From NCBI GenBank assembly GCA_964036665.1, contig OZ038532.1, positions 2,108,001 through 2,172,000 of the forward strand: a DNA stretch of 64,000 nt. The letters run 5' to 3'. Shown piece by piece: positions 35,350 to 47,148 of this stretch. Made by a program: the position numbers and the translations under genes. Below the pieces are notes generated by a model. That model was not told the DNA's origin. It saw only the letters and a list, made by a program, of their open reading frames with translations, and ran no database searches. Origin of the DNA: Gordius sp. MW1 (Eukaryota > Nematomorpha > Gordioida > Gordea > Gordiidae). Each line of letters starts with the position of its first letter. Positions within the stretch are counted from its first letter, which is position 1.

Positions 35350-35560
35350 CCATACCATATGTGCAATTTCCAAGATTGCCTGAAACTTCTCAAATTAGGC
35401 AATCCATACCAAATGTGCAATTTCCAAGATTGCCTGAAACTTCTCAAATTAGGCAATCCATACCAAATGTGCAATTTCCAAGATTGCCTGAAACTTCTCA
35501 GATTAGGCAACCCATACCAAATGTGCAATTTATAAGATTGTCTGGAACTTCTCAAATTAG
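35350..35560. repeat. 54-bp tandem repeat inside hAT copy 1 (four units)
   Basis: The unit (PNVQFPRLPETSQIRQSI when read in the plus frame) is repeated with few changes and a further diverged copy at 35655-35705. Open in several frames, so apparent proteins here are not independent evidence of a gene; it may be an expanded low-complexity part of the old transposase N terminus. Confidence 0.85.
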
Positions 35561-36269
35561 GCCTGCTTGCCCAAGTAGGAATCTACTAGATTCATTGTTT
35601 ATATTGTTATAGCATCATCTTTATACTTTGTTTGTGCACCCATAACAAATGTGCAATTTTCAAGATTGCCTGAAACTTCTCAAATTAGGCAACCCATACC
35701 AAATGTGGACAGGCCCCGATCTACCTAAGGCACTATCTTTGTGAAAGGGGGGGGGGAAGTATGGAGGATAATTGACGAAATGTAACTTACGCTTAAGTTC
35801 TATCATACTGGTCGAGTAAAAGTCAACGCAACAGATGGCATTATCTTCCTTATCGCGTGATATCGCGTGATATCCTTATCGCGTGATATATATATAGTTT
35901 TTATCGCGATTATTCTCCATATCATTTATATTCGTCGCGCGCGTGGAATTATCGCGGAGTTTGGGTAAATAAAGTCGTGTAGACTATAACATTTCGAGGC
36001 TCACAAGTCGAGTTGACTATAACATTGTGAGCTCAACAGTAAATGCGTTATTTTTATAGACTGTTATTTTTTATGTCCATTATATATTATGGGTCCAAAT
36101 CGAAAAGGCGCGATATTTAAATATTGTGTCAAAAAAGTTAATCATGTGGAACAAGTACCTGCTGGTGGTAAGATTTTTAAATGATTTTAGTTATATATTA
36201 ATTTTATATTTCATTTGGAAAAAGGACCTGCTGGTGTCTAAATCTTAGCATTCATTTGCAAAATGTTAA

Positions 36270-36960
36270 CATGGACTTATCACAGGCAATAAATGCGGCC
36301 GAAAACGTTAATTCTCAGGTAGAATTCCAGGATTTTACTTTGATGGGAAAACAATATGGCTTTGAGATTTCGATTCCCAGAGGAAATGCCCAATAAACCC
36401 CGGAGGCTTATTATAAACGCTGTATAATGCATTCTTAGACACATTTTTGGTCGAAATGGACACAAGGTTTCTTCAGAATAAACAAATTCTTCTGGGGTCA
36501 TGGTTCCACCTGTAAAGCTATCTGAAGCTAAACTGGCAAACTTTTTAAATTTAGCTAATTTTTATGGTGTTGATTTGAATGGAAATCAAGAACTTTACCA
36601 GGCTGAAATCAACTCTTTTATCAATCATTCAAAGATTTTAACCCTGAAGCCCTCCCGTCCAATGCGCTAAATGCATTGTCCGATCATACTTCCAAACTGC
36701 TCTGATATCCAAATATAAAAGTGTTATACCAGATTTTAGCAACACTGCCAGTAACAACTTGTTCTAATGAAAGAAGTTTTTCTACGCTCAGAAGACTCAA
36801 AACTTACTTAGAGAATACAACTGGTCAAGGAGGTAAATACATTTTATTAAAAACTCTTAATTTTGTATAGGCTCATAGGTTTGACCTTGTTAAATATTCA
36901 TAGAGATTTAATTTCAGACACTCAAGATATAATCAATGAATGTTTGTCTAAATTGCGCAG
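36270..36960 (+). pseudogene. hAT transposase remnant (copy 1)
   Basis: Pieces in shifting plus-strand frames: YGFEISIPRGNAQ, PEAYYKRCIMHS, a segment around WSKWTQGFFRINKFF, KLSEAKLANFLNLANFYGVD, EALPSNALNALSD, and the hAT C-terminal signature ILATLPVTTCSNERSFSTLR at about 36738-36797. Frameshifts and stops break it at several points. Confidence 0.85.
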
Positions 36961-37137
36961 ATAGTTTTCCCAGACTATTTCATCAAATTATATATGACAT
37001 TTATAATAAATATCTTTTGTGAATGTGTTTGTTTTTAATGTAAAATTAAGATGATTTTTATTTAAACCCCCCCCCCCCTTCCAGAAAAATTAAAACCACC
37101 CCCGAAATGAAATCCTGCGTACGCCCCTGTAAAGTTA

Positions 37138-37840
37138 TATTTTATATAGAAATGTATAGAAAATTTGAGTGAAAGTAGGTTTTGTTCTCCAATTTTCACA
37201 GTAGAGCCGTGAAAGTGCTTAGGTGACTGGTGATTGATCTTTTCTAATGTTAAACATGATGTCTTTATATTATAATCTGTGGTCAAAATGCAATTATGTT
37301 AGTCTTAGTCTATATTTGAGAAAAACAAAATCAAAAAAATATAATAAGGTATATTTGAAATTTTTATAAAAATTATTGGATTATAAGTCCAAAAATATAA
37401 ATTATATATAATGTTATTAAATTTTTAATGTAACAATTTGTTAAAAAAAATATTATATAATGAATTTTAGGTAAAGTCCCCATAGATTTATGTTCTTTTG
37501 CTCAGTAAAATAGGAATGGGGTGATTATATGCAAAATAGATTAAGTTAACTAATCCTATAGGTATAGAAAAAAAGCTGATAATCAGCCAGAACTATAATC
37601 AAATGGATTACTACAAATTGTAACAAGATAAGCTCTAACTAAGTATAAAAATTTTATAATTTAATAGACAAAATGATTATCTGCTTTGATATAATGTTAA
37701 AAAAGGGTACATATTGTATGCAATGAATAGGTTTTATATTTTGGATGCAGACATGAGGTCAAACATTGTTTATGGTCTCAAGTATCCATCTAAAGCCTGC
37801 AATATCAAAGATTTTACAAATTATAAATAAATAAAATTAG
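37138..37840. other. AT-rich DNA between hAT copy 1 and the LINE; nothing recognised
   Basis: No supported feature. The left TSD of the LINE (CATAGTATATTACTT) lies at 37841-37855. Confidence 0.5.
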
Positions 37841-38079
37841 CATAGTATATTACTTAACACTACCTACGACGGTCCCAAGTCCGTGTGCAAAAAGTGGAGG
37901 GTTGGCGTCAGGTAGGAAACTGGTTATAAAAACCAACTCTAAAATTATGATAGTTTCAAGATTTTACAAGAAAAGGCTAAGGCGTCCTCTACAAACGACG
38001 CCCACTGCATACCCCGCCCGTGCAATGTGAAAAATACACTAGGGTTACTGCCCAACTCCGAAGGCGGTTAAGGAAATTA

Positions 38080-39047
38080 GTTGTGGAAAGAATGCGAATA
38101 ACGTGCTGGAATGTGGGAACGTTGACAGGGAAGAGCATCGAGGTCGCACAAATGCTAAAAAGAAGAAAGGTACACATCGCCTTGCCTACAAGAGACAAGG
38201 TGGAATTGAACTAAAGCTCGGGAATTAGGAAAAAAATACAAGCTTTTCTACAGATGGCCACCAAATTGTAGAAACGAAGTCGGTATCGTTCTAAGCTAAT
38301 CGTCAAGGACAAGGTGGTGAAAGTCAATTGTTCCGACAGGCTAATGTGGGTGAAGATTGCAGAACAAAAGGGCCTCCTGACCGTTATATGCGCGTATGCT
38401 CGCCAAATTGGGTGTTCGGAATCAGAGAAAGACATATTCTTAGATTCATTGGAAAAGGAAATACTAGGAATAGGACAGGAAGAAAGGCTAATTATCGGGG
38501 CAGATTTTAACGCTCAAGTAGAAAGATCGCCTCGGGTATGAACGCAATCATGGAGGCTATGGGCATGGTCTGAAGAACAAAAAAGGGGAAACACTTCTCC
38601 AAGCATCCCAAGCATATGACATGACGATCGTTAACACCTAAAAACGCGAAGATCATATTGTGACCTATAGAAGTGGGAAGCATTTCAGTCAAATTGACTA
38701 TTTGCTTATACGGCGAAAGGACTTATGGCGTATCAAAGTTTGCAAAGTAATATCGGGAGAAGAAATCGCCAGGCAACATCGTCCCCTTGTTATGGATCGT
38801 GACAGGAGAATATTTCCCGAAAGAAGAAAGGTATATGAACCTCGAATTCGATACGAAAGGCTAAAGGATACGCCGACGAACAAAGAATACCATCAAAAAG
38901 CCTCCTCACTCTTGGGTGCAAAGAAGTTGCAAAGGGACGTAGACGACGATTGGGAGACGCTATCTAAGGACATTAAGGAAACAGCGATTCGTGCTCTAGG
39001 ACAAACCAAAGGAGGCAAAGCTATGAATAGGGAACTATGGTGGTAGG
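38080..39047 (+). pseudogene. RTE LINE apurinic-like endonuclease region
   Basis: Starts VERMRITCWNVGTLTGKSIE (the N/GTLTG motif of these endonucleases), continues VAQMLKRRKVHIA, LLTVICAYARQIG, LIIGADFNAQVE, and ends with the catalytic SQIDYLLIRRKDLW and DRDRRIFPERRK. Frame changes occur near 38195, 38530 and 38640. It joins the RT half on the other side of the hAT. Confidence 0.85.
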
Positions 39048-39542
39048 ATCTAGAGACCTGCACGGCCCGGCCCGCGGGCGGCCCGAAAAGCCCGGCCCGC
39101 GGGCGGCCCGAAAAGCCCGGCCCGAGGGCCGGGTATGGGTGGGCTTTGGACTTTAAAAAAAACAACGGGCCGGGCTTGGGCGGGCCGGGCTTAGGCGGGC
39201 CGACAAATCAAGCGGGCCGGGCCTATATTTAGCTAGGCCCGTTAAAAGCTCGTTGCAAAATAGTTAATTTTTTATTTGTGTAGTAATAAATACTAAATAA
39301 TTACAACTTAAACAAAGACAAACGTCTTATATTTAAACTGTTTTTTTATTAATTTTATTTTTTTGTGTCCTAATACGCAACACAAACACTTACTTTTCAT
39401 TTTTCATTCATACATTTGCAAAAAGTACTGCGAAATTTGAATTGTACTCAACTCAATTAAAATAAAATGGTGGAAAGGCAAAGAAGCTAAGTAAATAAAG
39501 TAAAATCAATATAACCTTTAATTAGGTACCCAAAATTATCTC

Positions 39543-39680
39543 ATTTGGCATTTATGGTTTCATGTATCCCGGCTACAAGTGAACGAAATTTCTCTACGGC
39601 TGGTCGCTTATTAGAAGAGTGAAGAACCCGATTAAGACCGGAAATAATTAACGATTTATTGTTTTTACATGATTATTATT
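39543..39680 (+). pseudogene. hAT transposase C-terminal remnant
   Basis: Plus-strand reading HLAFMVSCIPATSERNFSTA, then GRLLEE, a stop, RTRLRPEIINDLLFLHDYY. This is the classic hAT C-terminal order (P-A-T-S-ER-FS-AGR, R-RL-PE, LLFLH). Only this part is preserved, just before the nested element. Confidence 0.85.
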
Positions 39681-39708
39681 GATGTTTTTAACATATATTA
39701 CTGAATAT

Positions 39709-40839
39709 AGTGTTTCGATCTCGTCTCGGTCTCGAAAACAAAATCTCGTCTCGGGAGCGATTGAGAAAATCTCGATCTCGTCTCGGTCTAAAATCTCGGT
39801 CTCGTCTCGACGAGAATTCTCGTCTCGTCTCGACTTTTAAAAAAAAATATATTCGGAATAAAAATTTCTCCTGTTTTATTAAAAATATAAATAAGTGTTC
39901 AAAAATCCAAATGGCAAATTTTATATTTTTCGAAAAACTTTAATACACAAACTTTTTAAAGATTTAGCGGGACACGACATCTCATTGACAATATAAAGAT
40001 ATGAATTAACTCATAAAGATAACATTTTCTATAAAAAGTGCAGACTAAAAAAACTATAAATAAATTTGAAATATAAAAAATTAAATTTTATTGTTCTAGC
40101 AAATTATAATATTTGTATTAAATTCACTGTGTCTGTCAACTATAAATGGACTTCAAAAATTATAAGTTCGCTTATAGTTGATTTAGTTGCATAATTGAGC
40201 AAAATGAGACCCTTTATTAACCTTTGCTAATGCTTCAAAGTAGACCTTAACATATTTAAGGCAAATGTTTAAGTCCATTAATATAACCATCATTAATTTA
40301 GCCCATAGTGTTTATTGCATGTTTACTATAGCGCTATAAACCACAAAGTGCGAGTGACATTTAATGATGTTATTATTATTTACAGAATTGATAACTAGTT
40401 GCACAAATTAAAACGTTGTAAAAACAACAATAAAAGCAGCATTATTATAGAATTAAGAACATAAGGTTTAAACTTTAAATTAATGAATACGTATTTAAAT
40501 GTATGACAAAAATCAACCATACTTAGGTAAATGATTGCCAAATTTTAATTTTTTTTGCAAAAATATATAATATTAACTACAATTGGGATTTTTTTTAATA
40601 TCAAATATATTCCATACATATTGATTTACACTTAATACCTTAAATGTAAATTAAGGTACACAATAATTTACTAAAATCTAACGATCAATAAAAAGTCGAG
40701 ATCTCGCCGAGAAAATCTCGTATCGTCTCGTCTCGACCTCAAAATTCTCGTCTCGATCTCGACTCCATTTTTCAAATTCTCATCTCGTCTCGGTTTTTCG
40801 AGACGAGACCGAGATTTTTCTCGGTTTTTCCGCATCACT
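39709..40839. mobile_element. Nested hAT with TCTCGTCTCG subterminal repeats
   Basis: Flanks CTGAATAT (39701-39708) and ATGAATAT (40840-40847) agree at 7 of 8 bases. Ends are AGTGTTTCGATCTCG and TTTTTCCGCATCACT. CTCGTCTCG repeats crowd both ends (39717-39835, 40695-40825). The interior is AT-rich with no transposase. Confidence 0.8.
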
Positions 40840-41064
40840 ATGAATATTGAATTAATTTTTTAATAAAAAAATAACAATCGTTTAAAAATTTGCAAAAAAA
40901 ATTTCTACGGGCCCGGGCCGGGCCTGGGTTTTGCAAAAAATGTTTAGGGCCGGGACCGGGCCAAATTTTTCTTTTTTCAGCGGGTCAGGGCCGGGCCCGG
41001 TCCTAGAAATTTTTGAAGCGGGCGGGCCGACCAAGCAAAATAGGCCCGTTGTAGGTCTCTAGCA

Positions 41065-42905
41065 GGATCAATCGGGTAGGGATTTCATCGAAAAAAAGGA
41101 AAATCTATAAAGACGGTGGCTTAAATCAAAAAAGTCGAAGGATTATCAAGAATATTGGGACGCAAAGAGGGCCGCAAAAAAGGCCGTTGCAAAAGCGAAG
41201 AATGCCGCCTACACCGAGATGGCAAACAAACTGGATCATAAAGGGGGCGATAGACTTATGTACAAATTGGTTAAGATAAGGGAGAAGAAAAGTCGCTATG
41301 TGGGATTCATAAAATAGTTAAAAACGAGAAGGGTCAAACCTTATTCAAGCCGAAAGAAGTGATAGAAAGGTGGAAAGGATATTTTAAAAAACTTATGAAT
41401 ATTGCAAATGACAAGGATTCACTTCCCAATGAGCCAAATATAAGTATGGTTGAACTCTTTTAGGGGAATGAAGTTAGGACACAGATGAACAAGATACAAA
41501 AAGGAAAAGCAAATGACCCAGATGGAATACTTATGGAAGCATTGCTCGGATGTCGTGAAGAAGGAGTGATCACCATGACGAACCTCCTTAACAACATATT
41601 GGTGGAAGAGCGAATTCCTAATCAATGGAGAGCAAGCACGATTATACCCTTATTTAAAGGCAAAGGAGACCCTCAAGACTGTGGCAATTACAGGTGTATC
41701 AAGCAAATTTGCCACTCCTTGAAGCTTATAAAAAGAATCTTAGTAACAAGGCTGAAAAACGAGGTATAAATATCGGCTAATCAATTCGGTTTTATGGCCG
41801 CAAATCCACAATCGACTCAATCATCGCACTAAGACAAATGATGGATAAGTATGGTGAAAAGAGGAAAGACCTGCAAATAGTCTTTATCGACTTGGAGAAA
41901 GTTTATGACACGGTCCCCCGTGATTTAATATGGTGGTGCTTGAGAAAAAAAAATATCCCTGACGCATATATATACGGCTTATGAAAAATATTTATGAAGC
42001 CTCAAACTCTTGCGTTAGGACGACAGTTGGAGACTCTAAATCTTTTCGGGTTAAAATTGGATTACATCAAGGATCTGCTTTAAGTCCCTTATTATTCAAT
42101 ATAATTATAGACACGATAACGAGAGACATTCAAAAGCCATAGCCATGGTGTATGCTATATGCCGATGATATAATACTATGCGAGGAAACAAGGGAAAAGT
42201 ATTCGTAGAAGCCGAAAAGTGGTCAAAGCGCTTAGCTGGATATGGTTTTAAGGTCAACGATCGAAAAACGGTATACATGGAAATGAACGGTATAGTACTC
42301 TATCGCTGAATGACCATATAAAATACCCGAAAGTAGACAGGTTTACATACCTCGGCTCGATGCTACATCAAGAGGTAGGTTGCGCAACAGAAGTCAATGC
42401 CCGAATCCAAAAAGGACTTGAATGGCGAAGTATATCCGGCGTATGCGACAAGAAAATGCTAATATGGTTGAAGAGCAAAACTTACAAATTCATCTTAAGA
42501 CAGGTGTTACTCTATGGAAGTGAAACCTGGGCATTAAACACCACGGAAGGAAAGCTATTACTAGCCACAGAGATGTGAATGGTACGGTGGAGCTTGGGGT
42601 ATAAGCTCGACCATATGACGAATGACTTTTTCATGAAAAAAATGGGTATTCAACCTATGGCGGACATGATTAACGAAAATCGGCTAAGGTGGTATGGGCA
42701 TATTCTCAGAAGAGACACGGATGACGTAAATGTACTGGACATGGAGGTACCGGGGAAGAGAGGAAGATGGCAACCCCGTGTCACGCGGAAAGGACAAGTC
42801 TATAAAGTTATGAAAACTAAAGATTACTCAAGACATGGCACTCACCCGGTCAAGATGGAAGTAACTTATAAAAACAAACCCTACGAATGTGGGACCAAAT
42901 AACTG
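41065..42905 (+). pseudogene. RTE LINE reverse transcriptase and C-terminal region
   Basis: Pieces in order: KIQKGKANDPDGILMEALLG, NNILVEERIPNQWRAS, IIPLFKGKGDPQDCGNYR, KDLQIVFIDLEKVYD-type segments, the G-S-A-LSPLLFNIIID segment, CMLYADDIILCEE (YADD catalytic box, about 42152-42190), FKVNDRKTVYMEMNG, then the C-terminal YGSETWALNT, NRLRWYGHILRRDTDDVNVL and VPGKRGRWQPRVT. Several frameshifts make it non-functional. The start of the RT-proximal linker is adjacent to the hAT junction. Confidence 0.9.
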
Positions 42906-43595
42906 ATAAAGAAGAAGAACATAGTATATTACTTTATACATTTAACCAGTTCGCCAGTTATGCAGGAGCGAACCAAAGGTCGATTAAGTTTTTACAACAT
43001 AACATATGTGTAACAATTATGGCAAATTACATATACAGCAAATAATCTATCTCTTAAGGAAAAAGATAAAGGAAAAGTAATCATATTGTTATATAATAGT
43101 ACATAACTTAGCACAATACATAAAGACAGAACAAGACTTACCTAAATGGCTTGCAGAGATAAGCTTCAAGAGATGTGCGATTAATAGATCTTTACTTTTA
43201 TCCAAAGCAAAATACTTTTTAAAGCATTTTAATGAAAATAAGTTTATGTATATATCAATAGTCTTTAACTTTAAATAAACAGCTATCTAATTTATATTTA
43301 TTATTGATGTTAAATTATATCGAAACTAATTTTTTTAGACAAATTTACAGCGTTTGCCTAAACTTTTGCACTTCTTATTCCTCTCCTACACACTAGTAAG
43401 AGAGAAAAGGAAAGGGGTAATCAATCATAGCGTCTAACATGTATCGCTCATTCCTTCTCTCCCCTTCGCATGTAACACACTCCTTCCCCAACCTTACATG
43501 TTATTTTGCAACTCATATACCATATTTTGCACTTTTTTATAAAATGGTCTTTTTTTGTATAAATTAGTGAGTTTTTTTCAAATTTTTTCTAGCAT

Positions 43596-44015
43596 TGAAG
43601 TGGTTTACTTCATTAATTAGAAGTAATCTAGTTTATTCTAGTGTAAAGTATATGCGAAAAAATGAATAATAATTCTGTTAGTTTTAAAGGTTGTGCTTAT
43701 GTAGCTGCGCGAGCCCAATATCATTTGAATAATCAGGCGATGGTTGAATACAAGCGAGGGGCTATTAAAATAAAAATAACGTGATGATTAAGTACAAGCG
43801 AGGGGCTATTAAAATAAAAATCACGTGATGGTTAAGTACAAGCGCGGGGCTATTTAAATAAAAATCACGTGATGGTTAAGTACAAGCGAGGGGCTATTAA
43901 AATAAAAATCACGTGATGGTTAAGTACAAGCGAGGGGCTATTAAAAATAAAAATCACGTGTTAGAATTCGCCTAGACGGGGTCAAGGGAAAGTAGCGTGC
44001 GAAAGAGCCTCTACA
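43596..44015 (-). repeat. 3' LTR of the CsRn1-like element, five CACGTG-bearing units
   Basis: 420 bp. From 43737 it holds five ~44-bp units (TACAAGCGAGGGGCTATTAA then AATAAAAATCACGTGATGGT). Four of the five end in an ATCACGTG(A/T) E-box palindrome; the first has AACGTGAT. Confidence 0.93.
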
Positions 44016-44048
44016 ACTATCCTCGGGGCTCCACTCGGAGAGTTGTGG

Positions 44049-47000
44049 CTAGTGTAGTAGTTTATAGCGCCAATGCACGTGCCTTCCTCTCGATGTGATG
44101 TATGGGTTTTCTTTTGATTTTGTTAGGTCTGGATCGGAGTTAGCTGGTCCGGCGATGTCGTCGGAGGGACAAGCTTTGGGTGGATTTACATTTTCGGTAT
44201 CCGTAAGCGGCTGAGTTGAAGTATCTAAATATGCAGGTTTCAATCGCTCAATCGAAACTGAGTCAGCTTTTCCGTTTTTTTCAATAATGAAATATTTAGC
44301 ATGTTTGGACTTTACTCTGAACGGGCCGTCATATGGTGGCACCAAACTTTTTCGAACGAAATCATTACGGATAAAAACGTATTTACAGTCCTTAAGAAGT
44401 GAAGTTGTACTCGCATTTGTCAATTGTGTCCTGACTTTTTTAAAAGGTAAATGGTAAAAATGTTGTTTTAGGCATTTAATAAATTCGGAGGCGTTATGAG
44501 GTGTTCTTGAGTTCGTGAAAAATTCGCCGGGAAGTCTAAGTGTAGTGCCATAAACTAATTCGGCTGGAGTGCAACCTAAGTCTTCCTTGATTGTGGTTCG
44601 AATGCCAAGCAAAATTAATGTTAAGAGCTCCATTTGTTTGTGTCACCTTGTGCCATCAAGGAACTTTTCAACTGTCGATGAAATCTCTCAATCATGCCGT
44701 TGGCTTGTGGATGATAGGCAGTGGTTGTGATGAGATTTACACCAAGGAGTTGCGTGAGATTCCGAAATAATTGGGACTCAAACTGGGGACCTCTATCTGT
44801 TGTGAGGCTTGATGGTACTCCGAGGTCAGCTATCCAATACTTGATCCGAGCTTTGCAACCGTTTGGGCTGAGGTGTCACGGATCGGCATGGCGACAGGCC
44901 ATCGTGTGAAACGGTCAATAATGGTGAGTAAGTGGTATATCCATTCGACGGTGGTAGCGGACCAACGAGATCGACGTGGATGTGGCTAAATCGAGCTTCA
45001 GGTTCAGCAAATGTGCCTAAAGGGGCTTTTATGTGACGATGAATCTTCGATTTTTGACAAGCAACGCATGATTTGGCCCATTTCCTTACATCCATATTGA
45101 TGGAGGGCCAAACATATCGACGTGAAATCAGCTTAAGAGTTGCACGCGTACCAGGGTGTGATAAGTTGTGGAAGTTATCAAAAATTACGCGTCTGAGTGA
45201 AGTTGGAACGAGTGGTCGAGGTGAGGTTGTGGACATGTCGCATTGCACGGTCAAATCAGAGCCAGGTATAGGAAGTTGCGTTAATTTTAAGGACTTTAGG
45301 TCCTGAAATGCCGACTTTTCTTCCATCTGAGCCAAAGCTAACCTTTCTACTAGGGGCCTGTCTTTAAAATCAACGGAATCAATTTCAGACCTTGAGAGGG
45401 TGTCAGCGACTAAATTTGATTTGCCAGCTATATATTGGAGATCGGTAGTATATTGCGAAATATAGTCTAACTGTCTAATCTCCCGCGGGGAGTATTTGTC
45501 GATAGGTGTACTGAAAGCATAAGTTAGTGGCTTGTGGTCTGTATAAATAGTGAATTTATGACCTTCTAAAAGATGGCGGTAATGGCGGATTGTTAAATAT
45601 ATTGCTAATAATTCGCGACCGAATGCACTGTATCGTTGTTGAGTTTGTTAGCTTTTGGGAAAAAAAGGCCAAAGGCAGCGTATTACCGTTAGATGTTTGA
45701 TGTAATACGGCTCCTACAGCTGAGTTGGAGGCGTCGGTGGTGATTGAGCGTCTTTTTGAAGATGGGAGAGAGGCACGACATTGCTTAAAGCGAGTTTGGC
45801 GTTGTTAAAAGCAGTCGAAGCTTCCGGGGTGCAGGAAATTGTCTTCATTGAACCGTCGAGCAAATCGGTGAGAGGTTTGAGTAAATCGGCACCTATAAAA
45901 ATTAATCATCCCTAAGAAGCGTCTCAACTGAGTCATCGAAGTAGGCTGGGGGAAATTGAGGATTGCTTCCACCTTGTCCTGAAGGGTTGACAAAACTTGA
46001 GGGGTGATTTTGTGTCCCAAAAAATTAATTTCGTTTTGACACCATACGCATTTATCCTGACTGATTTTAATACCGAAAGACTTGAGTCTTTCAAAAACCA
46101 GTCTAATATGATTGTGGTGTTCATCAATGGAAGAACTCGCGATGAGTACGTCGTCAAGGTAAACAAAAACAAAGTCAAGTTCTCTAAAAACTTGGTCCAT
46201 AAAGCGTTGAAACGTCTGGGCGGCGTTGCGAAAGCCAAATGGCATGCGAAGAAATCCAAAAAGACCGAACGGGGTTCTGATGGCGGTTTTAGAAATATCC
46301 TCGGGGGCCATTGGAATTTGGTGGTATGCCCTGACTAAGTCGATCTTTGAGAATACCGTTTTATTGCAAAGGGTCAGCGCAAAATCATGGAGGTGGGGAA
46401 GGGGATAACAGTCGGGAATTGTACGACTGTTGAGCATGCGATAGTCGCCACAAGGTCTCCAATCTCCCGCGGCCTTCTTGGGTACCATGTGCAGGGGTGA
46501 GGACCAGTCACTGTTAGAGGGACGGATTATACCAAGTTCGAGCATGTGAGTAATTCGTCTCGGGCAATCTTAAGCTTGTCCGGGAAGAGTCTCCTTGGTT
46601 TTGAGCGAACCGGGGGGCCGTTGGTGTGGATATAGTGTTGAGTGCTATGAGTTACTTGAGCCTTATAATCAGAAGGGGACACTATGGAGGCATACTTCTG
46701 AAGTAGTGATTTGATGGGGGAGGTGCCAATTATCCCAACTTGTATGTTGATTGACGTAGCGAGTGTAGCCTTGCCTGCAGATGTTAATGTCGTTTGAGTG
46801 TCGAAAAGCTGCTTCTTTTTTATATCAACTACTAGATGGTAGTGATTAAGAAAATCGGCTCCGATGATTGGCTGTTTAACGTCTGCTATTGTAAAAATCC
46901 ATCTAAATTCTTTGCGTAGGCCGAGGTCCAAAGTGAAAAGCTTTTGGCCATATGTTTTGATAGGGGTAGAATAGGCGGCCTGAAGTTGCACATATGAAGG

Positions 47001-47120
47001 GGTCAAGGAATGGTCTCGAGAAGGCGGAATAACGGAAATTTCCGCGCCTGTGTCAATGAGAAACGCTGACCCGTGGATTTGTCGAATATGTAAAATAGGC
47101 GACTAAGTTTTAGACCAAGT
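44049..47120 (-). pseudogene. pol of the CsRn1-like element (protease, RT, RNase H, integrase)
   Basis: Protease (AFLIDTGAEISVIPPS, about 47040-47075) is followed by RT in 45805-47006: [37 protein letters not shown] and YLDD in [14 protein letters not shown]. Frame breaks near 46540 and 45880 are followed by degraded RNase H. Integrase lies in 44640-45335 (finger HNLSHPGTRATLKLISRRYV ... CVACQKSKIH; first catalytic Asp in HIHVDLVGPLPPS), with further breaks near 44900. The C-terminal domain is 44049-44633 (GCTPAELVYGTTLRLPGEFF, VPPYDGPFRVKSKHAKYF). Spacing and order are those of a complete gypsy pol, but it is not translatable as a whole. Confidence 0.9.
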
Positions 47121-47148
47121 CCAGGCGTCGCCATCCCTGGGTGGTCTA

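Larger units (their letters stand above)
34755..37129 (+). mobile_element. hAT transposon copy 1 (CAGTGGCGTACGCA termini), TSD TAAAGTTA
   Basis: Termini CAGTGGCGTACGCAAGGGGG and CCTGCGTACGCCCCTG; perfect 8-bp TSD TAAAGTTA at 34747-34754 and 37130-37137. Inside are a 54-bp tandem repeat (35360-35550), a poly-G run near 35749, GTGATATC/TATCGCG repeats (35855-35890) and a broken transposase gene (about 36090-36960). The copy at 56356-58739 is almost identical. Confidence 0.95.
39051..41061 (+). mobile_element. hAT with GGCCC-rich ends inserted in the LINE
   Basis: Flanks GTAGGATC (39043-39050) and GCAGGATC (41062-41069) differ at one base: a slightly decayed 8-bp TSD. Ends are TAGAGACCTGCACGGCCC and GGCCCGTTGTAGGTCTCTA. 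GGCCC/GGGCGG arrays lie at 39062-39240 and 40908-41045. A remnant of the transposase C terminus lies at 39543-39680. It contains a second, nested hAT. Confidence 0.9.
37856..42919 (+). mobile_element. RTE-type LINE, full span, interrupted by a hAT
   Basis: A 15-bp direct repeat CATAGTATATTACTT (37841-37855, 42920-42934) flanks the element, the TSD type made by target-primed reverse transcription. The 3' end is the short repeat GATAAAGAAGAAGAA with no poly-A, typical of RTE-like LINEs. The order is endonuclease (38090-39047), a hAT insertion (39051-41061), then RT and the C-terminal region (41065-42905). The reading frame is broken in many places. Confidence 0.9.

Noticed and set aside
35331-35612. 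Small open frames on both strands with repeated peptides, also at 56932-57213
   Set aside because: They arise from a 54-bp tandem repeat with no stops, inside a transposon.
43737-43960. Regularly spaced repeats resembling a CRISPR array
   Set aside because: Units are directly tandem without unique spacers, lie in LTRs and occur in both LTRs of one retrotransposon.
44826-46408. Plus-strand open frames of 60-113 codons
   Set aside because: They are antisense to the CsRn1-like pol and follow its codon periodicity.
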